Shown here one piece after another: positions 25,779-37,539 of a stretch of 64,000 bases of DNA. Source of the DNA: Siphonodentalium dalli (lineage: Eukaryota; Mollusca; Scaphopoda; Gadilida; Siphonodentaliidae); assembly GCA_032622095.1 (NCBI GenBank), contig CP136066.1, forward strand, positions 114,165,319 to 114,229,318, in the 5' to 3' direction. The notes under the pieces are model-generated. The model was given only the letters and a program-made list of their open reading frames with translations, did not search any database and was not told the DNA's origin. Position numbers and translations under genes: made by a program. Numbering within the stretch: the first letter of the stretch is position 1; each line of letters begins with the position of its first letter.

Positions 25779-25784
25779 AATAAA
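25779..25784 (+). promoter_or_regulatory. Candidate poly(A) signal of QPCT
   Basis: AATAAA lies 285 bp after the stop codon, beyond the MITE. It is the first canonical signal seen downstream on this strand; usage is inferred. Confidence 0.5.
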
Positions 25785-26112
25785 GCGCATTATTATATCT
25801 TACTACCACTTAGAGCAATATCAGTTTTATGAAGGATATTTTTTATTATTGGCTTCTTCCACTGACAAGTAGATATTAGCCAAGTATAGATCAAGATCAT
25901 TTAATTAAAACTCAGATGCTATTGATTTAACAATGGTCATCTGATGCAATGTGATCGCCAGACTTTCTTTAGTTGCATCCAAAAATGTCCAACAATGACA
26001 AGAATCTTCTGACCATTGGTTAATAATGTTGACTGAAACCAGAAGTTCCTGACCTAAATATGCCTATTAATTGGCTGAAGTAATCAAGTTCTTTGGGCAC
26101 CTTTTTAATTGT

Positions 26113-26655
26113 TATACCCCCTGCAACGAAGTTAGGGGGGGTATACTGGAATCAGCTCGTCCTTCCGTCGTCCGTTCCGTGGACACAAATTTGTCCGGAG
26201 TTTTTCTCAGTCGTTTTTTGATAAATTTCCGTGAAACTTGGCACAGACATCAAACACCATGGGAACCAGTGCACCTGCGATTATGACATCTGTCAGGCTT
26301 TTTTTGGTGGAGTTATCTCCACTTTTTCGACTTAGAAATTTTTCGCAACATGTATAATTTTGTCCGAGCTTTTATTCCTACATTCCTTATATTTAGTACC
26401 ATGGGAACCTGTGCACCTGCAATTATGATGTCTGTCCGACTTTTTTCTGTGGAGTTATTCACCTTTTTCGACTTAGAACTTTTATTCCTAAATTTTTCGG
26501 TCAATAGGTTTAAGATTAGTGTTAGGGTTGTGCACCTGCAATGGGAACTGTTATTTTATTATTTTAACTAAATGTTTACTGACATGTGAAACATCTTAGT
26601 ATTTTAAAAACATGGGGGGTATCCTTAGTCCCATTGGGACAGTCACACCTCTAGT
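26113..26655. repeat. Dispersed repeat 'TATACCCCCTGCAACGAAGTT' family
   Basis: A small hairpin start (TATACCCCCTGCAACGAAGT then GGGGGGGTATA) leads into GTCCTTCCGTCGTCCG, two related blocks with ACCATGGGAACC.GTGCACCTGC, and an end with GGGGGGTATCCTTAGTCC. Small ORFs here are incidental. Confidence 0.65.
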
Positions 26656-26769
26656 TTTATCTACATGAGTCAAATAAATATTTCAAGGCCTGAATAATTT
26701 TTGTCTAACTATTATTGTTAGAATTACATTTCACATTAAGACAATTTGCACTTCAAGCTAGCTTCAATC

Positions 26770-29395
26770 CAGTGATATTGTAAACGGGATAAGACACTCA
26801 TGGCGTTGTGTGTAATCAAGAATTTATCGCTTGAGAGGGTCAGTGCCGTAAACTGCTGTTAGCTTCTACAGTGAATGCATTGGAATATTGGGGCCAATTG
26901 ATACAAAATGCCAATTAAACCTGATTTTAAAACTAGAATAATTAACACAGCAAATGTGTCAAGTCATAAAACCACAGTTATACAATAAATAATCGAGACA
27001 TTATCCAGTGTTGGCATGATCAGCACGATCTACGCATGGTTTCAATCTAAAAATCTGTTAAAATGGAAATTTGTGGGTGGACTCAACAGTTATATCAGAA
27101 CTATCTACGAATGTATAACAAAAATTTCAAGGATTAGGCAGAAAATATTGGGCCTTCAATTAAGTTAAACATTTACATGTTGCCACCCGCTGGCTTGTTC
27201 TATTAATTTAATGTGAAAATAAATTAAGAACTGCAATGCATGTTGGTGTCTACATGAACACAAATTTCACAAACTGAACTGACCACAAGTCTCATTTATG
27301 CTAGAATATGCTGGCGGGTTGGATGTATTCATGGAGACATCATTTTGTTCAATATAAATCCGCCTGATTTTTGTAAAAGCAAATTCAGAACATGTCGCAA
27401 AAAAGTAAAAAACACATTGTGCAGCCATCAACTGCTTCAACGCCAGGTACAGGAATGCAAAGAAAGAAAACGACTGTGATGGAGGAGAGAAGTTGACCAT
27501 TTTGCCGACGCGTTTAGAAAGTAATTCGTCACTGCTGCACTAAAGCCACCGAAAACTGCATCGATGACTCAGACAGCATCCTGGCCACCATTTCTGAAGC
27601 TATTTCCAAATGTATTATATAAAGGGAAAATACGTTTGCGATTACCAAATGCCATGAATGGCACAGATGAACTCAAGTTTCAATGTTCTTCTTCTTTAAA
27701 TAAAAAGATCATTGACATTTTTCTGATATTAACTCATTCAGTGCCAGGTTCCCTGGGGAAAACGGATGGCTGAGTGCCAGGTTTCCTGGGGAAAAAGCCA
27801 TCATTTACACTAACTAGATATTTACTTTGATTATTGGAAAGAATCGAATTGACAGCAAATATTGATATTATAGGCCCTACTCACGAAGTTCTTTAAAAGT
27901 CCAATTCCGGTAATACAGTGTCATAACAGCTCCCAAATTTCACGTTGCCATGGCAACGAGTACTTCAAATTGACACCGATTGTATGAAATTACAAATGTG
28001 TTTTATGTGGCCATCTAACCAATATATTCTGTGCAGTTTTAGACATTAATTTTGCTGGTGGAATAACATAGCATTATGTTATGGCAAAGATCTGAATGGG
28101 GGGGGGGGGGGGTGGTGATTAGTGAGACCTAACAAATTTTCTAAATGGGATGACGTTTACAATAACCAATTTCCTGGAAAAGTAGATGGCAAACCGAAAC
28201 AATTTGAAAATCAATTGTTTCCGTTCAATAGGCCTACAACAATCGTACTTTCGCTGTGCGGCGTATACTAGTTTCCTGTTTTGTGTGGTACACGTAGCTA
28301 CATGTATGGCGTCAATGACACATTTTGGGCAATCGGAGTAACCCGGTGACAATTCAATCGAATTCTGCACATCGAAAAACCCCTCACTACCAAATGTCCG
28401 TTTGATATCTTAAAACATGTAAGAGCAATATATTGACAATGTTTCCTGTAGTAATTTATCATTGTAATTTGGCAAACCCCTTAAGGTACATATTTTTATT
28501 GACGTAATGTGCGCGTTGTCCAAATCGGTGTTCATCGATCGTTTGGCGATAAACCAAGTATTCGATGGATCAGGGCATGCCCGACTTGATAGTAATCGCA
28601 CTTTACACAATCAAAATCGGTCTCCAATTAACAGATATGGACGCTGTATGCGTTGACCTCTTAGAGAGTTTGAACTCTGCACGACTTTAGTCACGCCCAC
28701 AAAACACACGATTTTTCACCACCTATATTCGTGCGGCTCTATCTCCCGAATGCCTCAACGTACGGAGCTGCCTGATACGTCGTTTGAATGGAGATATCTT
28801 CGGCTATGCCATGGTTTACAAGTTGGATCTGCGCATGCGCGTATAAACATATCCCCCCCCCCCCCCCCGATGAAAATTATCCCAAGGTGTGACTTGTAGT
28901 CCTCAGTGTTTTAAACATGTACACCAATAATGAAATTGTGAGTTTTTCGGCCAGTAGAGCATGTTTTAAACGAGATGTTCTGGGCGACGTATATTTACGC
29001 CGCCGGCAAATGGTTGGCGCTTTTCGGGCGACGTATATATACGTCGCCGGCACTGAATGAGTTAAGAATATATGCAGCACTGAAATTCCTAAATCAGGAC
29101 ATTAAATCAACCAAAGGCAAACGTAAGAACAGAAAACTCCTGAAAGTCAGTCATCTTTAACTTTGTGAGTTTTATTCATATTCCAATAACACCCTTGCAT
29201 GATAGTAAATACTAAATCGATTATGTGTTAGTAATATCAATGTATATCAGGCAAACGGCCTGGGTTTTATCATAATTATACAGAGCCAGCAGTACCTGCT
29301 AGCAGATCAACCCTCTCCACGGACAGGTGGCGCTGCTAAAAAGTAATTACTATAGAGCTGTATCGCAGTGTCTTATCCCGTTTACAATACCACTG
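26770..29395. mobile_element. hAT-like non-autonomous element with exact 8-bp target duplication
   Basis: Terminal inverted repeats of 29 bp start CAGTGATATTGTAAACGGGA (left) and CAGTGGTATTGTAAACGGGA (right, reverse complement). The direct repeat CTTCAATC flanks the element exactly at 26762-26769 and 29396-29403. CAGTG ends with 8-bp duplications are the hAT signature. Without the nested 1.33-kb TTAA element it would be about 1.3 kb. No hAT transposase was seen; the short ORFs at 27380-27730 resemble nothing definite. Confidence 0.9.
27733..29061. mobile_element. TTAA-flanked non-autonomous element nested in the hAT element
   Basis: Ends CTCATTCAGTGCC and GGCACTGAATGAG are exact inverses, each next to TTAA (27729-27732 and 29062-29065). 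Sub-terminal repeats follow: GTGCCAGGTTCCCTGGGGAAA twice on the left, and GGCGACGTATAT.TACG.CGCCGGCA twice on the right. It contains a G14 run near 28098 and a C17-like run near 28853. No transposase. Confidence 0.88.
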
Positions 29396-29403
29396 CTTCA
29401 ATC

Positions 29404-31289
29404 AAAGCTAAATTTCCAGACATCAATTTATTAAAGGACCATGAACTTTTTGTTTGTTTTAAACAAATATGTTGTCCTATTCATCAGGGCAGTGAAAATG
29501 TTCAATTACAGTATACATGAACATGTGTCTGAATGTATGGTTTTGTGACCTCAAATTGCAGAAAATGTTTCATGCTGTTGTATATTTAATCTGTTGTATT
29601 GTTTATATCTGGCATCATAGTACCAAACGCTGAATACTATACTTTAACTTATGTTTCGTGACAAAAAAAAACCAAAACAATTTGTTTCATCACCGAGCAT
29701 AAATTACAACAACAAAAGTTTGTCACAATTCTTTATATTGTAAGTCTGAGAGGAAGAATCTACTTAATTTATTAAATGAATCTCATAAAATAAAGGTAAC
29801 TTAATTAATACAATTAATTGAATTCACTTTGGTTTCATGTAATCAGTGACAGGTATCCTATTGTACAAATAGATTCTTTCTTTTTGTTTTTTTTTTCGGA
29901 AACCAAACATAACATCCAACATGGACCTATTCAATTTTGCATGTGATTATGCTGGTCATAGTATAAACAGGCCTGCGGGCATCAGTAAACCGTACCTCAG
30001 GCTATGTAAATAATTAGAGTTTTCCACACCAGGGCTAGTCAAATTAGTTAAAAGTAGTGCAATGCCTATTTATGCTTTTGACAGTTGTTCAGAGATAAGT
30101 TAGATATCAGTTCCTGAGAAAAACACAATCTGAGCCGAGCGCTTTTGTAATTTTGGTGCAAATTGTTTGAAACATTGAGCTACTTGTATGGGACAATCAT
30201 CCATTCATGTTTCGATAAGAAGCAACCAAAATCCCTATCCAGTAGACCTAATAAACACATCTTTCTAAATTACAACGATAAAGTAAAAGGCAATGCAGGC
30301 AGCTATTAACTGTGATGCGGGCAAAAATCGTGCACGTTGTTGCAGTTTACTTGGATACAGTGGAGTGTCACATGAAATTGTCAATAATTTCCTACTGAAA
30401 TGCAGCATATTTTTATGTGAATGTAGATTTAGCTTCCTAAGATATCTATATCAATGGAACGTTGACAGCATTGTCCAAATTCATTACCACACACTCAACT
30501 TTGAGCATAAAACACACAAAATTGAGACATTGAAGCTTATTCTCAGAAGGCATCGAGCATTTCGTCACTTTATGGAGCTTTTTTCATCCAACTGTTGACA
30601 GTTGGTTGAAGCTGGGTTCAATCACCTTGTGGATCCGGAGTTGAGGCCAGAAAAAAAAACAGTAACATTATTTTCCTAAAAACAAACTCTCCTGTAGTCT
30701 CCAATCTTGCCCGCAACACAGTTTACTCAATATTTGCCTGCAGGATGACCAGCGTGGTGATGGGGAGTCTCTTTTTTTTAAATGGTCCAATAAATTTTGT
30801 TCACAAAAATGATGGCCAAATGGTCAGGGAAGCATATCTCGGATAACTATTATGTATCTATGTATTTGCTTCTATTATGTATCTGTTTCTCTGATAGTAG
30901 GGAAGTTTAGATTATTGTAAAATGGCAGACTTCAAACTTGGGTTGCTATTTCCCGTTTTGTAGAAACTGGTTTAGATCACTCAGAATTCACATGGAAACT
31001 TCAAACTTGTAGCAAGCACAATAACCCAATGCATGTAGTTGGCATACTGTTGCCATTCATATCACCGACACTTGAGAAACTTACCACTATTTTCTTACTG
31101 ACACAATTTAGAAGTTTAGCAAAACATAAATGTGATGAATAGAATTTCTTTAATATTTCTAGAGGGGTCATAGTTTCTGGAATAACATTTGAATAAGATG
31201 GCTGGACAATTATGTAATTTGGTTGATTTGTTCTATTTTAGGTCACAATGAGCTATAGTAGAGGAGCGGCCAAATGACAAAAGTGGTCG
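29404..31289. other. Intergenic, no recognised gene
   Basis: The ORF at 30293-30598 (101 codons) has no recognisable motif. AT-rich sequence otherwise. Confidence 0.45.
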
Positions 31290-31426
31290 GATACCCCTAC
31301 CCTCGGTAGAACAAGTTGAAACCAACTTTTTCTGGTAAATAAATGTATGTAATTTACAAAAACGTTTCTTAGCCTTGCCGGAATTGGTGGCAGCTATGCA
31401 TTGCACGACGTTTTATGAAGGTACCG
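31290..31426. repeat. Left terminal inverted repeat of the 8-kb transposon
   Basis: Two conserved blocks, 29 bp perfect and about 30 bp near-perfect, are separated by a diverged 50-bp spacer, mirrored by 39236-39371. Confidence 0.9.
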
Positions 31427-32429
31427 ACCAAAAAAGTGGGCTATTTTGAGTGGTTGACCATTAGTATGTAAGTTGCTATTCGGACATCAAAATAATGCCA
31501 AACAGAGTGATATACATGCATATTTGGTAAATAACTTGACATTGGGCCGAACTTATCTTAGATTTTCTCATTCCTTTGGGTTTTCGCGACGTCATGGTAC
31601 AGAATATTACATTTTGTGTAAAAATATAATGACGATTCAGACTAACAGTCACGCGTCAACTCTTTACAAATAAATAACGCTGCACTTAGCCCATCGTGTA
31701 ATATGTTTTTGCAAATGGTAGTATATATGCTATAAAATTTTGTTAAAACCAGTAATTTATCTCCTCAATTGACATAAATAATCGGCAAAAACTTAACCCT
31801 CCCCCAATGTCATAAAAGTATAAACAAACGCTTAATTCGCGAATGTGACCAAAAATAAGAGAATAATAAACTGTTTCGGAGTTATTGTGTGTAGAATACA
31901 CCAAAGAAATGGAATGTATTTAACTTGATTCATATACCGTCTTAGAATAATAGAAAAATCCAGGATGGCGTCCAATGTGGCGGCCATTTTTTTATTTTTA
32001 AACTTTGTGAACAAAGTGTACGATATCCAGACAAGAAGCATGTCCAGTGATAGATTTCACGTCATTTTGTTGATCAGATTGTCTGTCTTTCTTTATGTTG
32101 TTGTATGCTTTGCATTATTGCTCCAATACTAATTACATTTTAACTTTATCTATGAAACTAATTGCGACCGAGTCATCGTTTCATTGTGGGGAACAATTCC
32201 CGTATTATGCTCACATGGTGTTTTGACAGACAGGAATATATTATTTTCAAGTCATCGTCACGATAACCACCAGTTATCAAGCTTTAACTTTCATTTAGTG
32301 GGAGGGGAATGGTGAGTGTAAAAACAGGAAATATACTTTTTGAAAGCGAAAGAAAAACAACACAATTGAACTATTCAAGAGCACTTTCGATTATGTATGT
32401 CCAAAATCAGTTACGTGTCACAAATATGA

Positions 32430-35400
32430 CTAGTCCAAATCATTGGCGTCATATGCCTCTTCATCTGTGTCCTCATCGGACATACTTGGCATATTTGGGC
32501 AATCCTCACAAGCACACAAGTCAATGCAAGGCAAACCTGCATGAACGCATGGACATTTTCCAGGAACGACACATTTTTTATCCTTGCAATACAGATGTGT
32601 AGTATCTCTTAGTTGCACGGGTGCACAGGCCAGTTCACACATTTTTGGCATAAGTTGTCCACTCTCAGTTGTATACCAACCAAATTCTAACGGGTTAAGA
32701 TCGGGCACCTCAGCCACGTGACTGTGTTGCCAAACTGTCGCCTGGTAATGAGCCCTGAGGACGTGCTGTTTGAATGTGTCATCGGTAGGCGGGAGGTTGG
32801 CCCCAACAGCATCCGATGTTGACGACATGGCACATCTCAGCTCGTTCAGAGTCTTGCATTTGTTACCCTTCTTACCATATAGTAGGAGAATAAACACACG
32901 TGCATGAGATATGTAACTCGTAAATGACATCCTAACATATATAATTTGACTACGGCATCAATGTTATCAATAAGTTTTTTTAATGCTGTCTTTTTCCCAA
33001 GTTTAAAAATTGCATTAGTCGTGTCGCACCCTGTCAACGCATGAGCTGCTGGAAGACATTTGCATACATTTGAGCCAATGCTTGTCGAGATTGTGTGTAC
33101 TGGAATATACCGCTCACGAGTTACTGATTTATTAGCATGGCCGGCGTGCATGTATAGCTCGTCTGGTCCACTTTCCTTGGCGTAATAATGAATCATTAAA
33201 ACTAACACATCAGTGTCGTCTGATCGAACGATAACTCTAGTAGAATTATTCTTTGCAACGTCTATAATATGCAGAATTATTCTGGTGTCAGCTTCCTCCT
33301 GAGACGAGAACAGGTGGGGCAACATTGTTACACCAGAAGTGGATACCTTTTTAACTACCGCTCCATCAGTGAATCCACCTGAAAGTACAATGTATTTGTT
33401 AACTGGAATTTGACATGGTAGTTTTGCACAGAGCGAATCACAGATGAATGCTGCTAGTGCAGCCTTATTAGCAGAGCCTTTGAGGAAGAGACGATAATTT
33501 GGGACATCGCGGCCACCCGCTACTTGGTGACTTGGAGTCATTTCCCCCACAGAAGCCGCCCCACGTCGTTGTCGCTCTAGAGACTTGACCTATTGCGTCT
33601 TGTCATATCTGTCAAACACGAATACTATAGAATTTAGACAAAGTTCCTTGTTTTCAAACAAATAATTTATCTTTCTCATAATTTGTTCTGTGATATCGTC
33701 AAACTTGGTGAAATATGACTCATTAAGGGCTTGCAGCATAGCCATACCATTGATAATATACGAAGTTTGTTGCCCCGTTTTACTTTCCAAGCTATGGATT
33801 TCATCGCACATGGACTCCAATTTCTTAGCAAGATCTGACTTGTTGCTCTTCGTACCGAGCCATCGTCATGGAAGAGTGCTGGTGGAACAGCAGCCAATTC
33901 GAATTTCAACACATCTTGCAGGCTGATATCTCGCGTCTTCGACATCGCTAACAACCGGCGAAAGAGGACCTCGCTATTGCATGTGATTTTCGTTTTCTTG
34001 TCAATGGTCGCTGATTTTCTCATATGAGAGAATGTGAGTGTTTTCACCTTTGATTGCTTCTCCCAAAAACTGACCGCTCGTGTTGACAAAAGTTTTTTTT
34101 CTGCAAATGTTTTCATGTGTGTTTTACCAGTGTCTACAATGCTATCAAGACTTTTTTCCACTTCTTGTGATGCTACACGTCCGGTTACTATATTGATGAG
34201 GGAGGACGGGACACCATCTACATCAAACGGGTTCTCGTACTGGTTCTTAATGCTGTCCACAATTGTATTAACATCTGTAGCGTCGCGAAGGAATCGCGAA
34301 CAACACATCTCATCGGGTACGCGAGCGCTTTTTCGCGAAACGACCAAACCCTTGAAGCTTTCCGAGTGTGAGGCTGTTACGTGTCTGGTTATTAGCCATC
34401 TCAATAACGCTGCTTTTTTCAAAGTGAACCCTATAATACCTCCTGGACTTTTTGCTTCACGGTTCACAGTTTGCTCAAGTGCCTGGTCTGTTGGAACAGC
34501 AATAAAATATTGCTTATCGCTTCGACGAACAACAAATCCTCCACTCTTTAGATGTGCATATGATTTGGGGTGCTTTGTTCTCATGTTCTTCATTTCGGCA
34601 TATTTCGTATAGTGTATTCTCCCTGCCATCACGAAGTACGGTATTGCTTCACATATAGTACTGAGATGCAAATCGAAATCCGCAGCTCGTTCCGCTCTAA
34701 TTAAATGCAGCATAACGCCAGCTTCTTCTATAAAATCGTCCCAAAATTTAAACGTCGCCGAATGCTGCCTTCCGGTGGTGCAAAATTTATTCAACGTTTG
34801 CTGGAACTCCGACATATCAATTGCTTCATAATTGTTTTTTATGGACGATGAAGAGTTGAGCGTGAAACTCTGCTGTATGTCGCTAATGGTGTCCTGTGTG
34901 CATTCGTTTATCCATGGAAGGCTATTTTGTTCGGCCCACGTATTTGCTGAACACAACAACAGACACGATAAAGCTTTGAATAAAACTTTGATTGCTCTAA
35001 CTGCCCTATTAAGCTGTTTCCTTCCAACATCATACGCGCGGTGTCGGGTGCGTACATATTTGTGACTGTTAAGTGTTCTGTTACACCACCATCCCCAAAT
35101 AACTTCCCAATGCTTGCAATGAATGCCATTAAGAGGTGCATACCACCAAGACGCATGGTCACTCTCCCATCTAAGATATCAGTATTGCTCCAAATGATTT
35201 GCTGAGCTTTACTGTAAATCGCCAGATCAGCCGTAACAACGATGTGGTCTTGTCCGCATGATGTTGCTATTTTTACTAGTTTCTGTAAGGTGGTATAAAT
35301 GGTCGACAATTCAGTTGGGGGTGCTCTTATGAAAGGCAAGTAGCGTAACATTGTAATAGGAATAGCGGTCTCCTTCGAAGCTGTGTCGTTGAATGATGTC

Positions 35401-37235
35401 CAAGCAGGAACGCCAGAGGTTCGAGTAGGTTTATCGCAAACTGTTCGGGCTAGTTGCCAAATTATGTCTTTCTTTGCTGCAGCCGAAACCGAGACAAAGC
35501 TTATATCAAGTATGTTTTTATCGCAAAATTATGGTGGCTCCGGCTTATTGTGACTGAGAGGGAAGCGATCTATATGTTCATCAGAATATTTTGACGCGGA
35601 AATAACTTTCTGTTTTAACCTGGGAAGTGGGCGCTCTACTGCTTTTGTCATTGAGGTCCGCGTGCTGAAACAACACAGCAGCCATCGAATGTGTAGTTGC
35701 TTTCCGTCTAGATTCTCTTTGTTTTGGTCGAAATTGTCTATTGATGCATGAATAAATGTCATCGCGTCATCTGGGTTGATTTTTCGAATTCCTTGCGGGA
35801 CAAAAATGTCCCCAGATCGAGAAAGTATCACTTGCAGACGATGACATAAATAGTCTCACTTCGTCGTATGAAACACAATGGCACAGGTTATGCATTGCAT
35901 CGACTAATTGCTTACTTCCGACCGTTTGGTGTATGTGAAGTGAGGTTGCTAATGTCAGCGCAGTTCTAATACGAAGTGAGAGTGCGATAATGTTGTGACA
36001 AATTGAAACAACTTTAATGTCTGTTTCTGCGTTGTCAGCTGTAATTACATTTTGATAATCTGATTCGCTTGTGATCCACCTGACGAAGTCATACAGGTGT
36101 ATTGGAATGAACTGACGACAGTTATCAACATTTATCTCCGTTGGTGCTTCGTAAGAATCGGGGGAGGTTTTGACATCATTACGAATGCTCTTTCTCAATA
36201 TTCCGGATGCTCGATGCAGAATCAACTTTTCGTCCGATATGACACTAGCAGATGCAACGCCGCTCGTATTCACAACTAGTTCATTCTCATGACCTTCGTG
36301 GATAGATTCACTTAGTTGGCTCTCGAGTTCAGTCGCTTTCCTAAGAGCATCACATTAAATCAGAGAAGCCCTGTCTTCGAATAAATGAAAGTCTATCAGA
36401 AAAATAGTTTTTCAGCTTCCATGACCTGTATGACTCTGTATCAGATGCATCTATTCCGTGATCAAGGAGAAGGTCGACAAACCTGGAATGCTTATCAGCT
36501 AAAGAAATTACGCGCTGTTCATTTCTAGATAAAAGGTCTGTCTCAATTTCTTTGGTAAGTTTGTAAAATGCTTTATCGTGAGCCGATAATGCTGGATCAC
36601 ACGTGGCCTCTGTTTCAGGTGCTTTTATATTTCGTTCAGAAATAAAATGTGCATATTAAACACGAGCGGTGATACTTAGCTTCGAATGCAAATAGGTCTC
36701 GATATGTCAATAATCTAATGTAGACTACATTGTCCTTTCTCCTTATTGCTGCTTCACTGGACTTCTGATATGTTGACTCTCCAGTCCCAGTAGATATCGG
36801 TGTCAGATTTTCGGGTGATTTGTTAGGTAGACGTTTCTCGGCAAGTCCACATATAATGCAATCCTTTCGTATGTCGAATAATGAAGTATCACTTCTCCTG
36901 GATCTCTTGGGGTAGTTACTTGCTGGGCTGCTGGAAGATTCTGGGCCCTCTGTATCACTAGCTGCTCGCTTATTCAGTGTGTACGACTCTCTGCATTTTA
37001 TGTGATATGATAGTTTGCATTCGAAATGTACCAAATCGACAGTTTGAAGATGGTCATTTTTAAACTTTGCTGCTTTCATTACTGCTTTCATTACGCCACG
37101 CAGTCCCTCTGATTTTGGATTTGACACCGCTTTTCCCCTCAAATATCCGGTGAGGTCATCTAAGCAGATAACGCAGTGATCTGAGTCCAACGTTGTCACC
37201 GTGGCTGTTGTCGGCTCCATCTGAAACAATGACAA
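32430..37235 (-). pseudogene. Decayed transposon gene: Zn-motif + FEN/XPG-like nuclease + CXC-like protein
   Basis: Consecutive - strand ORFs form one gene of roughly 1,600 codons. The start is ATG at 37235, or ATG at 37220 just after an acceptor-like TTGTTTCAG. In order: (1) CVIC (about 37170), HFECKLSYHIKCRESY, CIICGLAEKR and YHRSC, which look like two Cys/His zinc-binding units; (2) helical middle; (3) a conserved central region with IVVTADLAIYSKAQQIIW and LGGMHLLMAFIASIGKLFGDGG (about 35250-35080); (4) acidic motifs QEEADTRI (about 33295), RSDDTDVLVL (about 33215) and LTGCDTTNAIFKLGKKTALK (about 33030), matching the order and wording of FEN1/XPG-type nucleases (ExE, DxD, GxD plus helical hairpin); (5) C-terminal CPCVHAGLPCIDLCACEDC, like a tesmin/CXC repeat, then an acidic tail. 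Eight lesions break it: frameshifts near 36655, 36357, 35829, 35010, 33860 and 32935, and stops at 35529-35531 (TAA) and 33590-33592 (TAG). Adjacent frames resume within a few bases, so introns do not explain them. I recall similar multi-copy uncharacterised proteins in cnidarians, molluscs and echinoderms. A transposase role is inference. Confidence 0.85.
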
Positions 37236-37373
37236 ACTTAATTAGGAGAAAATCATATTTATTATTAGCAATCAAGGGTAAAATGTATGCACATAGAGAG
37301 AGCATAAAGCAATAAGTTGTTTTAGGGGTATTTAATCAAGATTGTGCAGTTCAAACACTCATCTAATGTACAT

Positions 37374-37531
37374 ACACAGAACGACACGAAGTGTAAATGG
37401 GTTTGTCGATACGGCACTCGTGCTGTCGTGGAAGGATAGAACGAGAGGCGCTTGCGCCTCAAGTTCTATCCTTCCACGACAGCACGAGTGCCGTATCGAC
37501 AAACCCATTTACACATCGTGTCGTTCTGTGT
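37374..37531. repeat. Near-perfect 158-bp palindrome upstream of the transposon gene
   Basis: Arms of about 77 bp (left ACACAGAACGACACGAAGTG to GAGGCGC, right its inverse) meet almost without a loop at 37450. It lies about 140-300 bp upstream of the start of the - strand gene, inside the transposon. It could be a separate fold-back insertion or a cis element. Confidence 0.85.
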
Positions 37532-37539
37532 TTATTACA

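Noticed and set aside
26119-26655. Coding ORFs at 26071-26571
   Set aside because: They overlap on both strands within a dispersed repeat.
34034-34612. 192-codon + strand ORF
   Set aside because: It lies antisense to the conserved part of the transposon gene and has no recognisable features.
32430-37235. A multi-exon host gene with introns explaining the frame changes
   Set aside because: Adjacent frames continue the same protein within a few bases at each break, leaving no room for introns, and two breaks are plain in-frame stops.
32430-37235. Assignment to the KDZ (Zisupton/Dileera) transposase group because of Cys-rich CxC motifs
   Set aside because: The cysteine cluster is C-terminal here and the acidic motifs match a FEN/XPG pattern better; no KDZ core was recognised.
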